Part shown: piece after piece, positions 1 to 11,642 of the stretch
Layout of the letters: each line of letters begins with the position of its first letter
Position numbering within the stretch: position 1 is the stretch's first letter
Source: Nepenthes gracilis
Lineage: Eukaryota; Streptophyta; Magnoliopsida; Caryophyllales; Nepenthaceae
Direction of reading: 5' to 3'
DNA: 64,000 nt
NCBI GenBank assembly: GCA_033239525.1
Contig: BSYO01000004.1
Coordinates: 10,020,037 to 10,084,036, forward strand
The notes under the pieces: model-generated
Seen by the model: only the letters and a program-made list of their open reading frames with translations
Told to the model about the DNA's origin: nothing
Databases searched by the model: none
Made by a program: the position numbers and the translations under genes

Positions 1-1423
1 CTGCTTCAACTCATCGAAAGTTGCTTGACACTCTACCGTCCATTGGAACCGGTTTGATTTCATCTCCTTAGATCCTTAAAGAATGGCTGGTACTTGTCAC
101 CAGATTTAGCTAAGAAGCGGGACAAGACCACCAGTCGTCCGGTTAGCCACTGGACGTCTTTGACACTCCGCAGCGGAGCCATGTCTGCAAGGGCCTTAAT
201 TTTTTCCTGGTTTACCTCGATCCCTCGTTGAAAAATGATGAAACTTAGGAATTTTTCTGAGGCCACTCCAAAGATGCACTTGGCCAAATTCAACTTCATT
301 TGATGTGCGCGGAGCACTTTAAATTATTCTACCAGACTCGAATATGGTCGCTGGTAGTCCTACTCTTGACGAGCATATTGTCAACGTATACCTCCATATT
401 GCGGCCGATCTGCTTCTTAAATATCTTATTCACAAGTCGCTAGGAAGTGGCTCCTACGTTCTTCAGACCAAAGGGTATTATCTTGTAATAATAAGTGCCC
501 TGTCTATCATAAACAAGGTGTGCTCCTTGTCATCTGGGCTCATCTGGATCTAATTGTAACCCGAGTAAGCCTCCATGAAGTTTAACAGCTCATATCCGGA
601 TGTAAAGTCTATTAGCAGGTCAATCCTAGGCAAAGAAAAACTGTCCTTCAGGCAAGCCTTGTTAACGTCGGTAAAGTCAACGTACATTCGCCATTTTTCA
701 TTATTTTTCTTCACCAGGACAATGTTGAAGAGTCAATCTAGGTACTAAATTTCTCTGATGAAACTGGCGTCCAGCAGCTTCCTCACTTCCTCCTAGATGG
801 CGACCAACTTTTCCACGGAGTGATTTTTTTCACTTCTGCCAAACGGGTTTGCTGTCGGGATCGAGGCCAAACTTGTGGACCATTACTCCTACTGAAATTT
901 AAGGCATGTCAACGGGGTCCACTCAAAGATGTCAACATTTGTCGCAAGAACATGATCAGCTTGTCGCATAATGTGCCAGTGAGTGAACCGTCAATCTGCA
1001 CGCACCTTTTCGGATCCTCCGAGTTTAGTTGGATTAGATCGACTACCTCACTAGATAGCGCTTGCTGCAAGGTCATTTGTCTCGATGGTCGAGTTCCACT
1101 GTTGACCTGGTGTTGCCGCTAGGTGCTATCTGGGACATATAGCATGTCCGTCCAGTGACCTGATCACCCAACACTTCGTCCACATAATATGACGTCGGAA
1201 ATTTTATCTTGAGGTGCGGTATCGAGGTGATGACTCCTAACCCTGTTAGGCACAGGCGGTTTAGTTTAGCGTTGTATATAGAGGGCATGTCGATTGCCAA
1301 GAAAGTGAGTGTACAAATCGCCGTTCTCAAGTACATTCCTAGAGTGATCTCCAATTGGATCGTCCTTTGGACGGGCACCGGCTTGTTGTTAAGATAGTAT
1401 AGCGGGCCTTCAGTAGGCTTCAA
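1..1423 (-). pseudogene. Ty3/gypsy pol remnant: protease and reverse transcriptase
   Basis: The minus-strand segment at about 1073-1423 matches the aspartic-protease region of Tat-type pol (MPSIYNAKLNRLCLTGLG, LKIKFPTSYYVDEVLGDQ). The segment at 60-317 is the C-terminal end of reverse transcriptase leading into the connection domain (LNLAKCIFGVASEKFL, RGIEVNQEKIKAL, VQWLTGRLVVLSRFLAKSGD). The stretch between carries RT-like sequence in broken frames. The pieces sit in different frames and are interrupted by stops, so this is a relic. The reading continues beyond base 1. Confidence 0.75.
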
Positions 1424-1769
1424 TTGACTCTTTCTTAAACCAAATTAAAAAAATATATCAATGTAAAGCAAATTACGTGAACTTTCATTATCAATGGATA
1501 CTCATTTCAGTTGGTAGTCGACGCTACCGTCCAAAATGAGTGTAGATACAATAAAGAGATCTACATAGAGGAAGATTACATGTGCTAAGTATTGTCGCTA
1601 AACTAATGGTATGGTCTATAGTGCGCTGCTTCTTCCTCCCAATCTGTTGCTACTTGTGGTCTGCCGGATTCTTGGTCGGTCGAGTAGTAATCATATTGAG
1701 TATTCCTGCTACAACCCGATTCCGTGGAGGGGAGGGCTCTTATCCTTCTCCGCCTACAGTGCCCAAGCT

Positions 1770-3300
1770 CTAGTCAGGGTTCATGATGAACCTAAAGAGA
1801 TGGCCTCTCCGGATCAACTCTTCTATCTTCCACTGAAAAGTCTTAAAATCCTCTGTGGAGTGTCTGGGAAATCGATGGGAATCACAGTATTTAGCCAGAT
1901 TTTCTCCCTTCACTTTCTTGAGTGGTTTTGGCCACTTAAGAAGCTTCTCCCTACGGATATGCATGAAAATGTTTAAATGTGTGTTGGTCAAGGGTGTAAG
2001 GCTGATCGGCCCGTAGTCATTGCGCTCTGGTGGTCCCGGGCCTCTATGGTGCTTTTTACGGGAGTAATCACCGCCATTGAACTTTCTCTTTCCTTCTTCG
2101 GGGAATGAGTGAGGCTTTTCGGTCCGCTCGGGACTCTTAGCCTCATTTGCCTCCTCCGCTGCCGCGTAGGCCTCGGTAATAGACTCCACCACCAGGAAGG
2201 TTTCGGATTCTTATGCACAAGGTACCGAAAGAAGTCTCCGTATGTCAACGCGAAGATGAAACTACCCAACTTCATCTCCTCCGTGACCTTGGGAATCCAT
2301 CTGGCCTCCGACATGAAGCGATTCAAGAACTTTTACGGATTCTCTCGCTGCTTCTACTTGATATGGGAGAGGTGCCAAGGCTGCTTCTCTTCTCGGCGGC
2401 TGGAGGCATACTGTCCCAAAAAGATGTCAATTAGCTCCCTGAAGCACCTGATCGAGTCTGAAGGGAGGTGATGGAACCATATACGAGCATCCCCTTTCAA
2501 CATAAGTAGGAAGCAGTGGCACATCGTTGCGTCCTCCAACTCTTATAGACTCAAATGGGTGCTGAAATAATCGAGATGATCCACTAAATCAACGCTCCCA
2601 TCGTAGGAGTTAACGGGAGGCATATTGAACTTTGCCAACATCGGATGGTTCAAAATCTTTACTGTGAAAGGGGATCTATCTAGATCGATAGTGTGCTCGT
2701 CATCCTCAAATACACGGTTTCAGATCTTCTCCAATCTGGGATCATTCTGAGCAGCGTTGGCTGATCTTTTAGAGTTAAGATAAGTCCTTAACTCCGTTCT
2801 TTTTCTAATGTGGCCAGTGGCCAGTAGTCAGTCGACTACGACCACCAGTAGATTTGATAACCAAGAGGCTCCCTCCTAGGCCTAGGTCCTGGTTTTCACC
2901 CAAGAGTATCGGGGGTTCATTCGTTTTGGACTTTCCTTTAGAGTCATGCTACCCGAGCGCTCTTCAAGCCTTGGCCGGCTCTTAGCACTTGAGGACTCCG
3001 GCTTCTGGATGTTGACCGACCTTCTAGATTTTTTGGCCGATTTCTTCTTCCTCTGGTATCCTCTCCTGAGGCCGGTGCAGGGACCGCCACTGGCAGAGCC
3101 CCCTGCTGTGAGTGCTCCTTGCGAGAGTAGAGCATTTGAAGTATCTTATTTGTATTCTGCATGTACTCTACCAGATTTTGAAAGAAGGGTGCAAGCACCC
3201 CATTGACCGTCCCATTGATCATGACACCAGCAGTGTGGTCCTGATTGGGAGAGGTCACATCTTTGACGGGCTCGCTAGTTTGTGCTCTCGTGTTCACCAT
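1770..3300 (-). pseudogene. Ty3/gypsy gag remnant
   Basis: The likely gag start is the ATG at 3300 on the minus strand (MVNTRAQTSEPVKD). It is followed by a polar N-terminal part rich in Arg/Ser (NLEGRSTSRSRSPQ). Near 2354-2539 lies the conserved capsid block with MCHCFLLMLKGDARIWFHHL and FRELIDIFLGQYASS, and near 1770-2192 the C-terminal block ending in the KYCDSHRFPRH motif. The blocks are in more than one frame, so at least two frameshifts are present. Order and spacing suit a single ancestral gag of about 500 residues. It cannot make a full protein now. Confidence 0.75.
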
Positions 3301-3370
3301 TCTGTTGGCTTATAATGTGAAATTGAAAAAGGTTCTTGGGAAAAGTGGTTGGCTTTTTGTAAACGTTTCC

Positions 3371-3383
3371 ACAGACGGCGCCA
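3371..3383 (-). other. Primer-binding site of the Tat-type element
   Basis: On the minus strand the sequence directly after the LTR reads TTGGCGCCGTCTGTGGAAAC. A TGGCGCC start is typical of the primer-binding site of Tat-type plant elements. It sits between the LTR end at 3385 and the gag start at 3300, which is where such a site is expected. Confidence 0.6.
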
Positions 3384-3384
3384 A

Positions 3385-4350
3385 TGATGCGTCCTTGAAT
3401 CCAAGTTTCGAACAAATTCAAATCAACTTAGTCGTCTGAATTCAGCTCCGTTCATTGAGATTGGATCCTACACACCACTGTAATAAACAATAGGTCAAGT
3501 GTCGGTCGAAAGTTATTTCATCGAAAATACTCCGATATTCAAGTCAGTAATTGACCTTCAAACTTTTAAGAAGATAAAGAAAATGAGTGCATTGAGATTG
3601 TGAAGAGTGTTTGTGGTGAGGGTCTTGCTCTCGGCCTGAGAGGCTTTCTATGGCTCGTGAGGAGCACTGTTTCTCAACACGATGTTCGTTAGAAACGTAG
3701 TGAAAGAGGAAGAGGAAGAGTCAGAGTTCTATAAGCGTGGGAGCTTTCAGAATCGTCAGAGCACTGAGTGAGCTTATGAGGGCTTTTTAGCAGAGAAGTG
3801 AACGTGCCCTGGAGTGAAGACTCCATGGGCTTTTGTAAATGAGATACTAGGCAGCCTTCATTGGGCAAGAAGGGTTGATTCCAACATCCTACTAGGATTG
3901 CTTCCTTTCCTGGCATAGAACTTTAATGGCGGTAACGGCTCCAGGGATTACTTGCCTTCTTTCTATGCTTTGTTACCGATAGGGTTTAGTGTGGACAAGA
4001 AGAAAGAATCTGACACTTTCCTCATAAGACGCATGCTGAATTTGCTAGTACCCATTACAGTGAAGATTGCCTTTTGGGAGGACGCGAAATCAGGAAAGAG
4101 AGTCATTGTTGCTTATGTACGAAAGTGTGGGCCCAACTGCGCCTAACCCACGTGAGGCTTGCTTCTCGCCGGTGTACTGTGACGCTTCCGGTCAACAGAG
4201 ATGTTGACTATCTCTAAGAGCCTGTTGATCGCTCAACTTGGTCTTACATCCGATCAACGCTTGGCATTGACCGTCTAGGCGTGCATATGAGCCCTTGTGG
4301 ATCTGGGCCGTTTCTCTTCCTTGGGCCAGCCCACTATGGGCATTCCCATC
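3385..4350 (-). repeat. 5' LTR of the Tat-type element (outer end uncertain)
   Basis: The inner edge is fixed by the primer-binding site: on the plus strand the LTR begins TGATGCGTCC at 3385. The outer edge cannot be fixed because the partner LTR is outside the window. Mixed-composition sequence ends near 4350 and AT-rich sequence follows. Short open frames here do not resemble known proteins. Confidence 0.5.
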
Positions 4351-4429
4351 GGGTACTCTATGGATAAGAAAAGAAGAGTATACGAAAACTCTATGGTATC
4401 TGAACTAATCGGAGTTCGTAATATCTTAG

Positions 4430-5060
4430 AGTAATTTATATTTTTGATACCTTTTTCATTTCGAATGTGGAGCTCGTTGAGATTGATGATGGACGCTTAT
4501 AGTTTAGTAATCATTATAGATGATGATATCAGATATATCGTTGACAAGGGGTATCATAAATGGTATGAATATGTTATGAATATAGTCTCTGGAAAGATTG
4601 TAGGGATAGTATGGATACCATAAATATTGGATAATCTCGTGATATTTACCCAACTGTTGGTAGCATGAATATACGACATTTGGTTCACTATGACAGAATA
4701 AAATCTATGAAGATTATCGTTATTTCATACAGTTGTGGTATCGTATTGAATTGACAATCGGATTCGATGGAATCCATGTTGAATTCTTAATATTCAGTCG
4801 TTCATATAACTTTCGGGTCGTGGATTCGACTTATTATTAAGTCTCAAATAGGGATTGATGTATCACTTGCTATTATTAATCCTATACATTTATTTATATT
4901 ATCCGATATATTTACTTATATTCATATATTGTTGATTATATTTACTTTGTTCGGGTATTCGATTTACTCTTATATTTTATTGGTTTAGAGTAAACAGATG
5001 ATATTAGGATAGAAGAGATTGTGTATTACCGTATAGATTTTAATATAAGTGATATCGAAA
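4430..5060 (+). repeat. Degenerate LTR fragment related to the 41-45 kb solo LTR
   Basis: The stretch around 4760-4990 resembles, in the same order, the 3' third of the solo LTR at 44.2-44.6 kb. Shared landmarks are a GATTCGATGGAATCCATGTT-like block, a run of TTATTTAT-like sequence, and a CTCTTATATTTTATTGG block matching CACCATTACATTTTATTGG. Ends are not recognisable. It is probably an old truncated copy of that LTR family. Confidence 0.4.
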
Positions 5061-7440
5061 ATTGAGACTTCCATGATAGAGACTTGAGATTTTTTTATAT
5101 TGGTTCATTGATTTTTAGACATTTATCAGGTTTTCATTTATGAGAATTTGACATTATGGATATCCATACTATTTCTATTTCAAATAATTTACTATTAAAA
5201 TTATGGATATTTATTTAATAATACAATTATAATGATTATTTATGGTGTCATAAATGTGAGTGATGCGATGATTTTGAGTTTATTTAAGTTGATCAATATT
5301 ATAAGTTATAGTGTTTAATTAATAATTTTGGATGATTTGAAATTTTTGTTTGAATGGTTTGGGTCAAGTTTGAAGATTCGGGATCAAGTCGTTAAATAAA
5401 TAAAAAATCAAATTGATTGTAAAATCAATCATTTTTTTAACAATTTAACTAGATAAAGCCAAAAACTGAAAACTTAACAGGAAAGATGAAAGGGTATATT
5501 AACTAGACGTTATTAAAATTGGTTTTGGGGCCGATTTGGATCGAGTTTAGGACAAAATTTGTGACCCCATAATTTCAGATTGTTAAATATGATCAGATCA
5601 TTTAGATTTAAAGTTATAATTACTTTCATTTATAATCTATGACGGGGTTAGGTTAGTTAATAAGATTTTTTTATTTTTATATAAAATTTTATATTTATAT
5701 AAAAATACTATAAATTGTAAAATATTACAAATTTATAATATTTAAATTTAGAATATTACCTAAGTATATATTTAAATAAAAAATTATATAAAAATATAAT
5801 ATATTGACATGCTTATTTAATTTTGATATTTATTTAACATAAAATATATGTATTTATAAATATATTTATAATTTGAGTCGGGTTAGGCCAATCGGATACC
5901 TGAACTTGTGATCGAGTTCAACCTCAAAAGATAATCCAAATATATTTTTTGATTATATTTATTTATGTTGTTGATATATTTAAAATAAATATTATAAGAT
6001 TTTAGATAAATAGAAATCAGTCAAATGGTGTCATTTTGATAAGCCTAACGTGAACTTACATGAAAAGCTATGAGGGGACTCTGCCATAAGATATCCATTT
6101 CAACGTATGACAAAACACCAGCTACATATTCAAAATTTATGGTTAAAAAAAAAAGATAGAGATAGAGAGAGAGAGAGAAAAATGGTGAATTTAAAAAATA
6201 TATGTTCAAATATGTTTATTTTTCACTTAAAAAGTTTGAACTGAATTATAAAAAAAATTGGAAAAAATATTAGAAAAATATTTATCAAAAACTTTTAATT
6301 TACTATTATCTAACTTTTTACGGTTTCCAAACCTCTTATGCGGCAATATATTAAAAATTACAAATAATAATTCATATTCAGTTTTATTATTTTGTCAATT
6401 TTTTTTATTTAAATTATCTAACAATTTTCTATAGGTTATTAAATGATATAAAATCACATTCTTGGATATTGGGAAAACTAAAATATATTTTAGAGTATTT
6501 TTAGAATATTTTTAAGTAATATAACTGATGGGTATAGTTGCTAACAGTTCAAGAAAAAAATCCTTTAAAAGATTTGACTCATAATTGAATAGATTTCCAA
6601 TCGACTCATATAGCTCAAAGTTAATATATGAGCCTGTCGGTTTTATCTAGACAATTTACTTCCTATACGAAGACGAACCAACTTCAACGAATCCGAGCCG
6701 ACAACTTCATTCTCTTGTCTAGCTCAATGGACTCGGTTGCCAGTTATGAAGTATCGCCGAAATGACATCTTCTTATTTATCTGGAGGGTTCTTTAGGCGG
6801 CTGGTAGAAAAATTTAACTATCCATTATTTTTATATAAACTCCTTGTTTTTAGCAGAAAAAAGGAGAATGAGTAATAAAAAGCCTAAAAAGTTAACAAAA
6901 GATAATTTTAAAACATTTCAAGCATATTCTCTCTCTCTCACACATTAAAAGCACTTCATAAAAATCATTTTATAAACATTCTCACTTTACATCATATATT
7001 TTCTTTCCACAAAGAAAGATTACTAATTTGAGCATTTGAGGATGTATCGCGAATGAGTCCCACTAATTTTTTGACTATCTATTTGTTATATTGTACAGGA
7101 TTCAGATTCAGAACATATAACGACTGGACCCATTTCAAATTGATTGGACAGTATGAAACAATTATTGACTCATTAATTTATATAGTAATCTGGATCTGAA
7201 AACGTATCGACAATATTTTATTTATTTATTTTATACGTAAATTTATTATTTTATATGATTATAATCCCATAATATTTGTATTCCTAGTATTAAAGAAAGC
7301 ACAATGTTATTTATTTTATTAATTTATAATTATTTTCCCATATATATATTCCTTAAGTTAGGTTTATTTTTATTATTTTAGTTTTTGAAATTTAAATAAC
7401 AGATTATAAAATATTCTTAAATAAGTATGAATTAATTACA
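5061..7440. other. AT-rich intergenic stretch, no gene seen
   Basis: Very AT-rich sequence with poly-A/T and TA-rich runs, and a short GA tract near 6157-6178. No open frame resembles a protein and I see no clear transposon ends. The right part, roughly 6650-7440, is the upstream region of the small membrane-protein gene at 7747. Confidence 0.6.
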
Positions 7441-7746
7441 TTATAATTAAAGAAACAATAATGGGAGGGCTTTGAGATAGATGGCAGCGGGGACCGTTAA
7501 AGGAACTGGGAAAACGCAGAGCAACTTTCCTTCTTCAAAAACACCTAAACAACCAAATCCCACAGAGAAGAAGAAGAAGAAGGAAACAAGAATATAAGCT
7601 TGAAGCTCGAAGGATTTCTTCACACTCTCTATCTTCAAAATCCGCCAAATTTTCCCTCTGTAGCCGAAGGCTGAAGCATACGTCGATTCCCGTGTGAGAC
7701 ACGAAGGTCGGCGGCGGCGGTGGCGGAGGAGAAGGATCGTGGACTA

Positions 7747-8076
7747 ATGGCGATATCCGATGCGGTGGTGGGTAACCTGATCACCATCTACGTGGCGGTG
7801 ATAGCAGCGTTGGAGGCGTACGGGCTGGTAATTCGGCGGAGTTTTACTGGATGGTTTGTGCTAGTGGCGTCGACGGCGTTGGTCGGGATCGTGTTGATTG
7901 GGTCGCTGGCGTGGGACGTCTCACGAAAGGCCATCATGTACGCTGTATCACGTAATCGGGTGAACGAGGTGTGCCGGGGTGGGATTTGCTGGCACGGCGT
8001 CGCTGTCAAATCGCCGGCATCTCAGGTCCGGTTCAGACTCCGTGAACAACCACCCTTCGCTCTCGCTCGTACGTGA
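7747..8076 (+). CDS. Small conserved plant membrane protein, function unknown
   Basis: The open frame from the ATG at 7747 codes for 109 residues in one exon. An in-frame GTG upstream at 7720 is less likely to be the start. Two hydrophobic segments fit membrane spans: residues about 8-28 (NLITIYVAVIAALEAYGLV) and about 36-55 (FVLVASTALVGIVLIGSLAW). Next comes WDVSRKA, then a cysteine-containing block CRGGICWHGVAVKSPASQ. I recognise this block from uncharacterised plant proteins of similar size, but I know no function for it. Local GC is far higher than in the flanking DNA, as expected for a real exon. The final residues before the TGA run into GTACGTGA, so a splice donor there cannot be excluded and the last few residues are less certain. 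Confidence 0.75.
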   Translation: MAISDAVVGNLITIYVAVIAALEAYGLVIRRSFTGWFVLVASTALVGIVLIGSLAWDVSRKAIMYAVSRNRVNEVCRGGICWHGVAVKSPASQVRFRLREQPPFALART

Positions 8077-11000
8077 ATTACCTCTTAAAGGCGATTACAT
8101 CAACAAAATAGGAAAAAATATTTTAATTCTAAAATTATATATATATATATAGCTGAAAATATAAATATGAGTACTCGTATTATTGTACAATTATATCTTT
8201 TTATCTTATTTTTCATTACGTAAAAAAACAGAATGATTTTTTCCTTTTTTTTAATAACCATATAAAACAATAGTTTTATTAAAAGGTTATTTTCTTTAAT
8301 TAATATCTAAATATATATATATATATATATATTTTTTTTCATTTCATAACTACAATATTAAAGAGTTGGAAGGGAAAAAAAAACGCTATTTAATTTAAGA
8401 TTGATTTTCGTTTGTATAAATCATAATAGATATATCTATTTAGGTGTAAAAGTCTGATGGACATCATCATTCATCTTAAATGAGAATTTCACGTAAACTT
8501 ATGGTATCATTTTATTATACGATTTATTTATATTTATTATAGTGTATAATATTATATTGTAATCAAGCTGAATTTATTAATTCATGTGAATATTAAGTCT
8601 CCCCTCTTGTAGAGCTTAATAATTTTTGTAACTTTTCTTGTGGGAGTTTTCCTTTTCCTAGCTTGTCAGATTAAGATTAAAATAGGGTTTTTTTATTTTT
8701 ATTTTCTTTTTTGTGCTTTTTTCATCTAATGCTTGATATAAATCTAATTAAAATCGAACAGTTTGATAAGTCAACTCCAACAAGCTTAAAATTTTATACG
8801 ATGTAATCAAAATAATATTATTAAAAAATATAATTAAAATATAATCAAAATTAAAATTTCATATCGAATATGGTTATGGATAAAAAAAGATAATCCATCT
8901 TGGCTTAATCTAAATTATACTTTTATAAATATATTATTTATTTTAAAAATATTAATTTTTTTCAAAAATAGTTCAATAGATTGTAATTTTCAAGAAAAAA
9001 ATAATATTTTTATGTAAAGATTTATAATTTAAATATTTATTTAAATAATATTTTAATTTTTCAAATATTTTATATTTTTAGATAATTTGTATAAAATATA
9101 AAATTTTAAATCAACTTGATTTAATTATAGACGGATACAATTATAATTTATAATCAAATAGTTTATTTTAACTTAATAATCATAAAATTTTATCTAAATT
9201 TGACCACCCAATATAACCTAAATTTAATTAGCCTTGTTTATGTGCATCTCTCTTTAGAAGAATAAAACTGAAAAAGGCTCTGCCTCCTAAACTTATAGTT
9301 TTGTGATGGTTTATTAGTATTTATTATATATTTGATTGTTAAAAAAAGAATAAAATAAAAAATAGAAATATTAATTTTTCTGGAAATATGTGGAAATAAA
9401 ATAAGGCTTGTTTGCTTACTTTGATGCCCATTTGGTTAAATATGTGAAAAGTATTAGATTCTGAAAATACTAATTTTAAGAAAATTCTTATTATATTATT
9501 TTGTTAAAAAATTGAATTATTGAGGACATTTATTGTCCTAAAGTGGTAAATAAAAATTATCAGAAAAAATAAAAATTTATTGTTATTATTAAAATTTGAA
9601 AAATATTTACAGCCAACCTTGTAGCCGGTCACCATCTAATACCACCTGGTTATAGAAATAAAAAAACTCGTTCTTTATATATAAATTATTTATTTTTAAA
9701 TAAATAATTATAATTTAATTATAAAAAATTAAAAAATAAGTTAAAATTATTTTTTATTTTAAAATAATTAAAATATAATTATTTATTTAAAAATAAATAT
9801 ATAAAATATAAAATATAAGTTTTTTTTATTTTTTTAAGAAATAGATCCCTATCAATCGCTCAACAACCATAGAGACCATAATATTTATTTCCCAATCAAA
9901 TATATTTTTTTATACCAATTAAATAAGCAAATGAATATTTATTTTCTCAGCCATGCTATTTACTTTGGAGAAAAGTGGTGTCCACAGGGACGATGGTGCC
10001 CACATAGTGACCATGGTGACCATTTCTTTTATTATTATTATTATTATTCTGATAAGTAATATAGCTTTCAATTTTAGGTGTTGCCAAATGCATTGAAAAA
10101 TCAGAACTTCGTGTCTGATCAAAGAACTATAAATGCGACGTGGAAAGAAAGTATAATTTTAATAAATTTATGCTTAACAAGAATTTAAATCTTATTTATT
10201 TTATTAGACTTATAATAAAATAAATTTAGATATTTTTTTCTATTTAATCCATATTCATTAAAAAATAGGACAAATATTTATTTATTTATTTATTTGTATA
10301 TTTCTACTGAACTGCAAGAGATACAAAATTAATTCTTTCAAAATATTCAAACAGTCCAAAATGACTTTTAAATAATTTTGGCCATAATAAGTCTAACAAG
10401 ATATTTAATTTTTCTTTTTTTAAGAAAATGCTTCAAATTTTATACAACCGAACGGTCTCTATGAATTAGAGGGACCAGCTAGGGGTTGAATCTACCAATT
10501 TTTTTTTTTTTGTCAATCATCGAATTTAAATTAAATGGCTGACAGTTCTTAAAATTTTTTTAAAAATAAATTTTAAAAAATAAACTTTCTAAAATTTTTT
10601 ATCTACTCAAAATTAAACAACTAATAGAGAAAGGGGCAGAGGGAATTAACTCGCCCGTTTAGAGTTTATTATTAATTTATGTTTTTGATAATTAAATACT
10701 CAAAAATTATACAATCAATGGGCCCAACGAATTGGGCTGCATCACTCGAATTATTATTTGTGGGTTCCCTCAAACGCTATTTTGTGGTGATGACCAACAA
10801 ACTCAGTGCGCCGATCACAAGATACTGCAATACAAACAAGCACAACGTTACCGTAACACAATTTATCTCAAACGAAAGAAAAAATAATAATAATAAAATA
10901 AAATAAAATTTATATTGTCCAAATATAAATATTTTTATTATATTTTTTATTTATGATTTTTAATACAATGCAAACATAAAAAAAGTTTTATTTTATTTTC

Positions 11001-11591
11001 TTTAAACTTCCATAAAATCAAATAGAAGACTAAGCTTTTGACGTGGTTTTGTAAAGCAAAATTGGGGATGAAATTTCACAGACTCTTGGGAATTGGGATA
11101 ATATCATCCGGAATTAAGTGTATATCCTACATTCCCAGTCATAAAATCCACAGCAAAAATGGTCTTTTTATCAGTTTTCACATGGCGCCATACAGAAAAT
11201 ATCCCAGTCAAAAAATTTCACTAATCCTAATAATTTATATTATGATAAATTCATAAAGTTGCTTTTCATTCTTCAGAATCCAAACAGTTCAACCAAACAA
11301 ATGAAAGAGAATGCCACGAAAGTAACCCACTGTTCAAGGGCATTCCACTCTTCCAAACGCATAAATTTAGACTTTTGCCACTGTTACAGAGGTGGGAAAT
11401 TCTAGTTTGCTTGAATGAATTTGTTAACGATGAAAAGTTAGGTCAGCAAGATGGAATTCAAATTTTGGGTTCTTGCCAAGTTTAAAGCAGCTTGTACAGG
11501 ACCAAAAGTTAGGAGGGGAATGACCTTATTATATATATGAATATGGACAGGCGTATAAAAAAGCTCAAGAATTTTATAGTTGGATTTGTAA
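8077..11591. other. AT-rich intergenic stretch
   Basis: Very AT-rich DNA with TA microsatellites (near 8135-8152 and 8312-8331) and a TTA run near 10028-10049. Open frames here are short and show no family resemblance. It separates the convergent small membrane-protein gene (+) from the 3' end of the SEC11 gene (-). Possible untranslated sequence of SEC11 lies just below 11592. Confidence 0.55.
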
Positions 11592-11642
11592 TCAGATTTG
11601 TGAGTGAATCCCAATGCAAATCCAACAGTCATAATAGTTATG
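11592..11642 (-). CDS. SEC11: Possible SEC11 exon 7 (frame problem)
   Basis: After a possible acceptor ATGTAAG the phase-0 frame gives 16 codons and a TGA, exactly the usual tail length, but the residues do not look like the family. The next frame reads [13 protein letters not shown], which does resemble the family tail (IGALGLLVITSKE-like). Either a one-base shift has damaged the last exon or the true splice site is different. Confidence 0.35.
   Translation of the reverse strand, partial: HNYYDCWICIGIHSQI

Larger units (their letters stand above)
1..4350 (-). mobile_element. Decayed Ty3/gypsy (Tat-type) retrotransposon, 5' part
   Basis: Reading the minus strand from high to low coordinates gives LTR, primer-binding site, gag, protease and the end of reverse transcriptase. 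The element then leaves the window at base 1. The gag C-terminal segment (KYCDSHRFPRHSTEDF followed by a stretch ending EELIRRGHLFRF) and the protease region (PSIYNAKLNRL, LKIKFPT) resemble the Tat/RIRE2-like group of plant Ty3/gypsy elements. Stops and frame changes separate the pieces, so it is not functional. The second LTR and the rest of pol lie outside the window, so no target duplication can be checked. The outer end of the LTR near 4350 is only a guess, based on the change from mixed to AT-rich composition. Confidence 0.8.
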
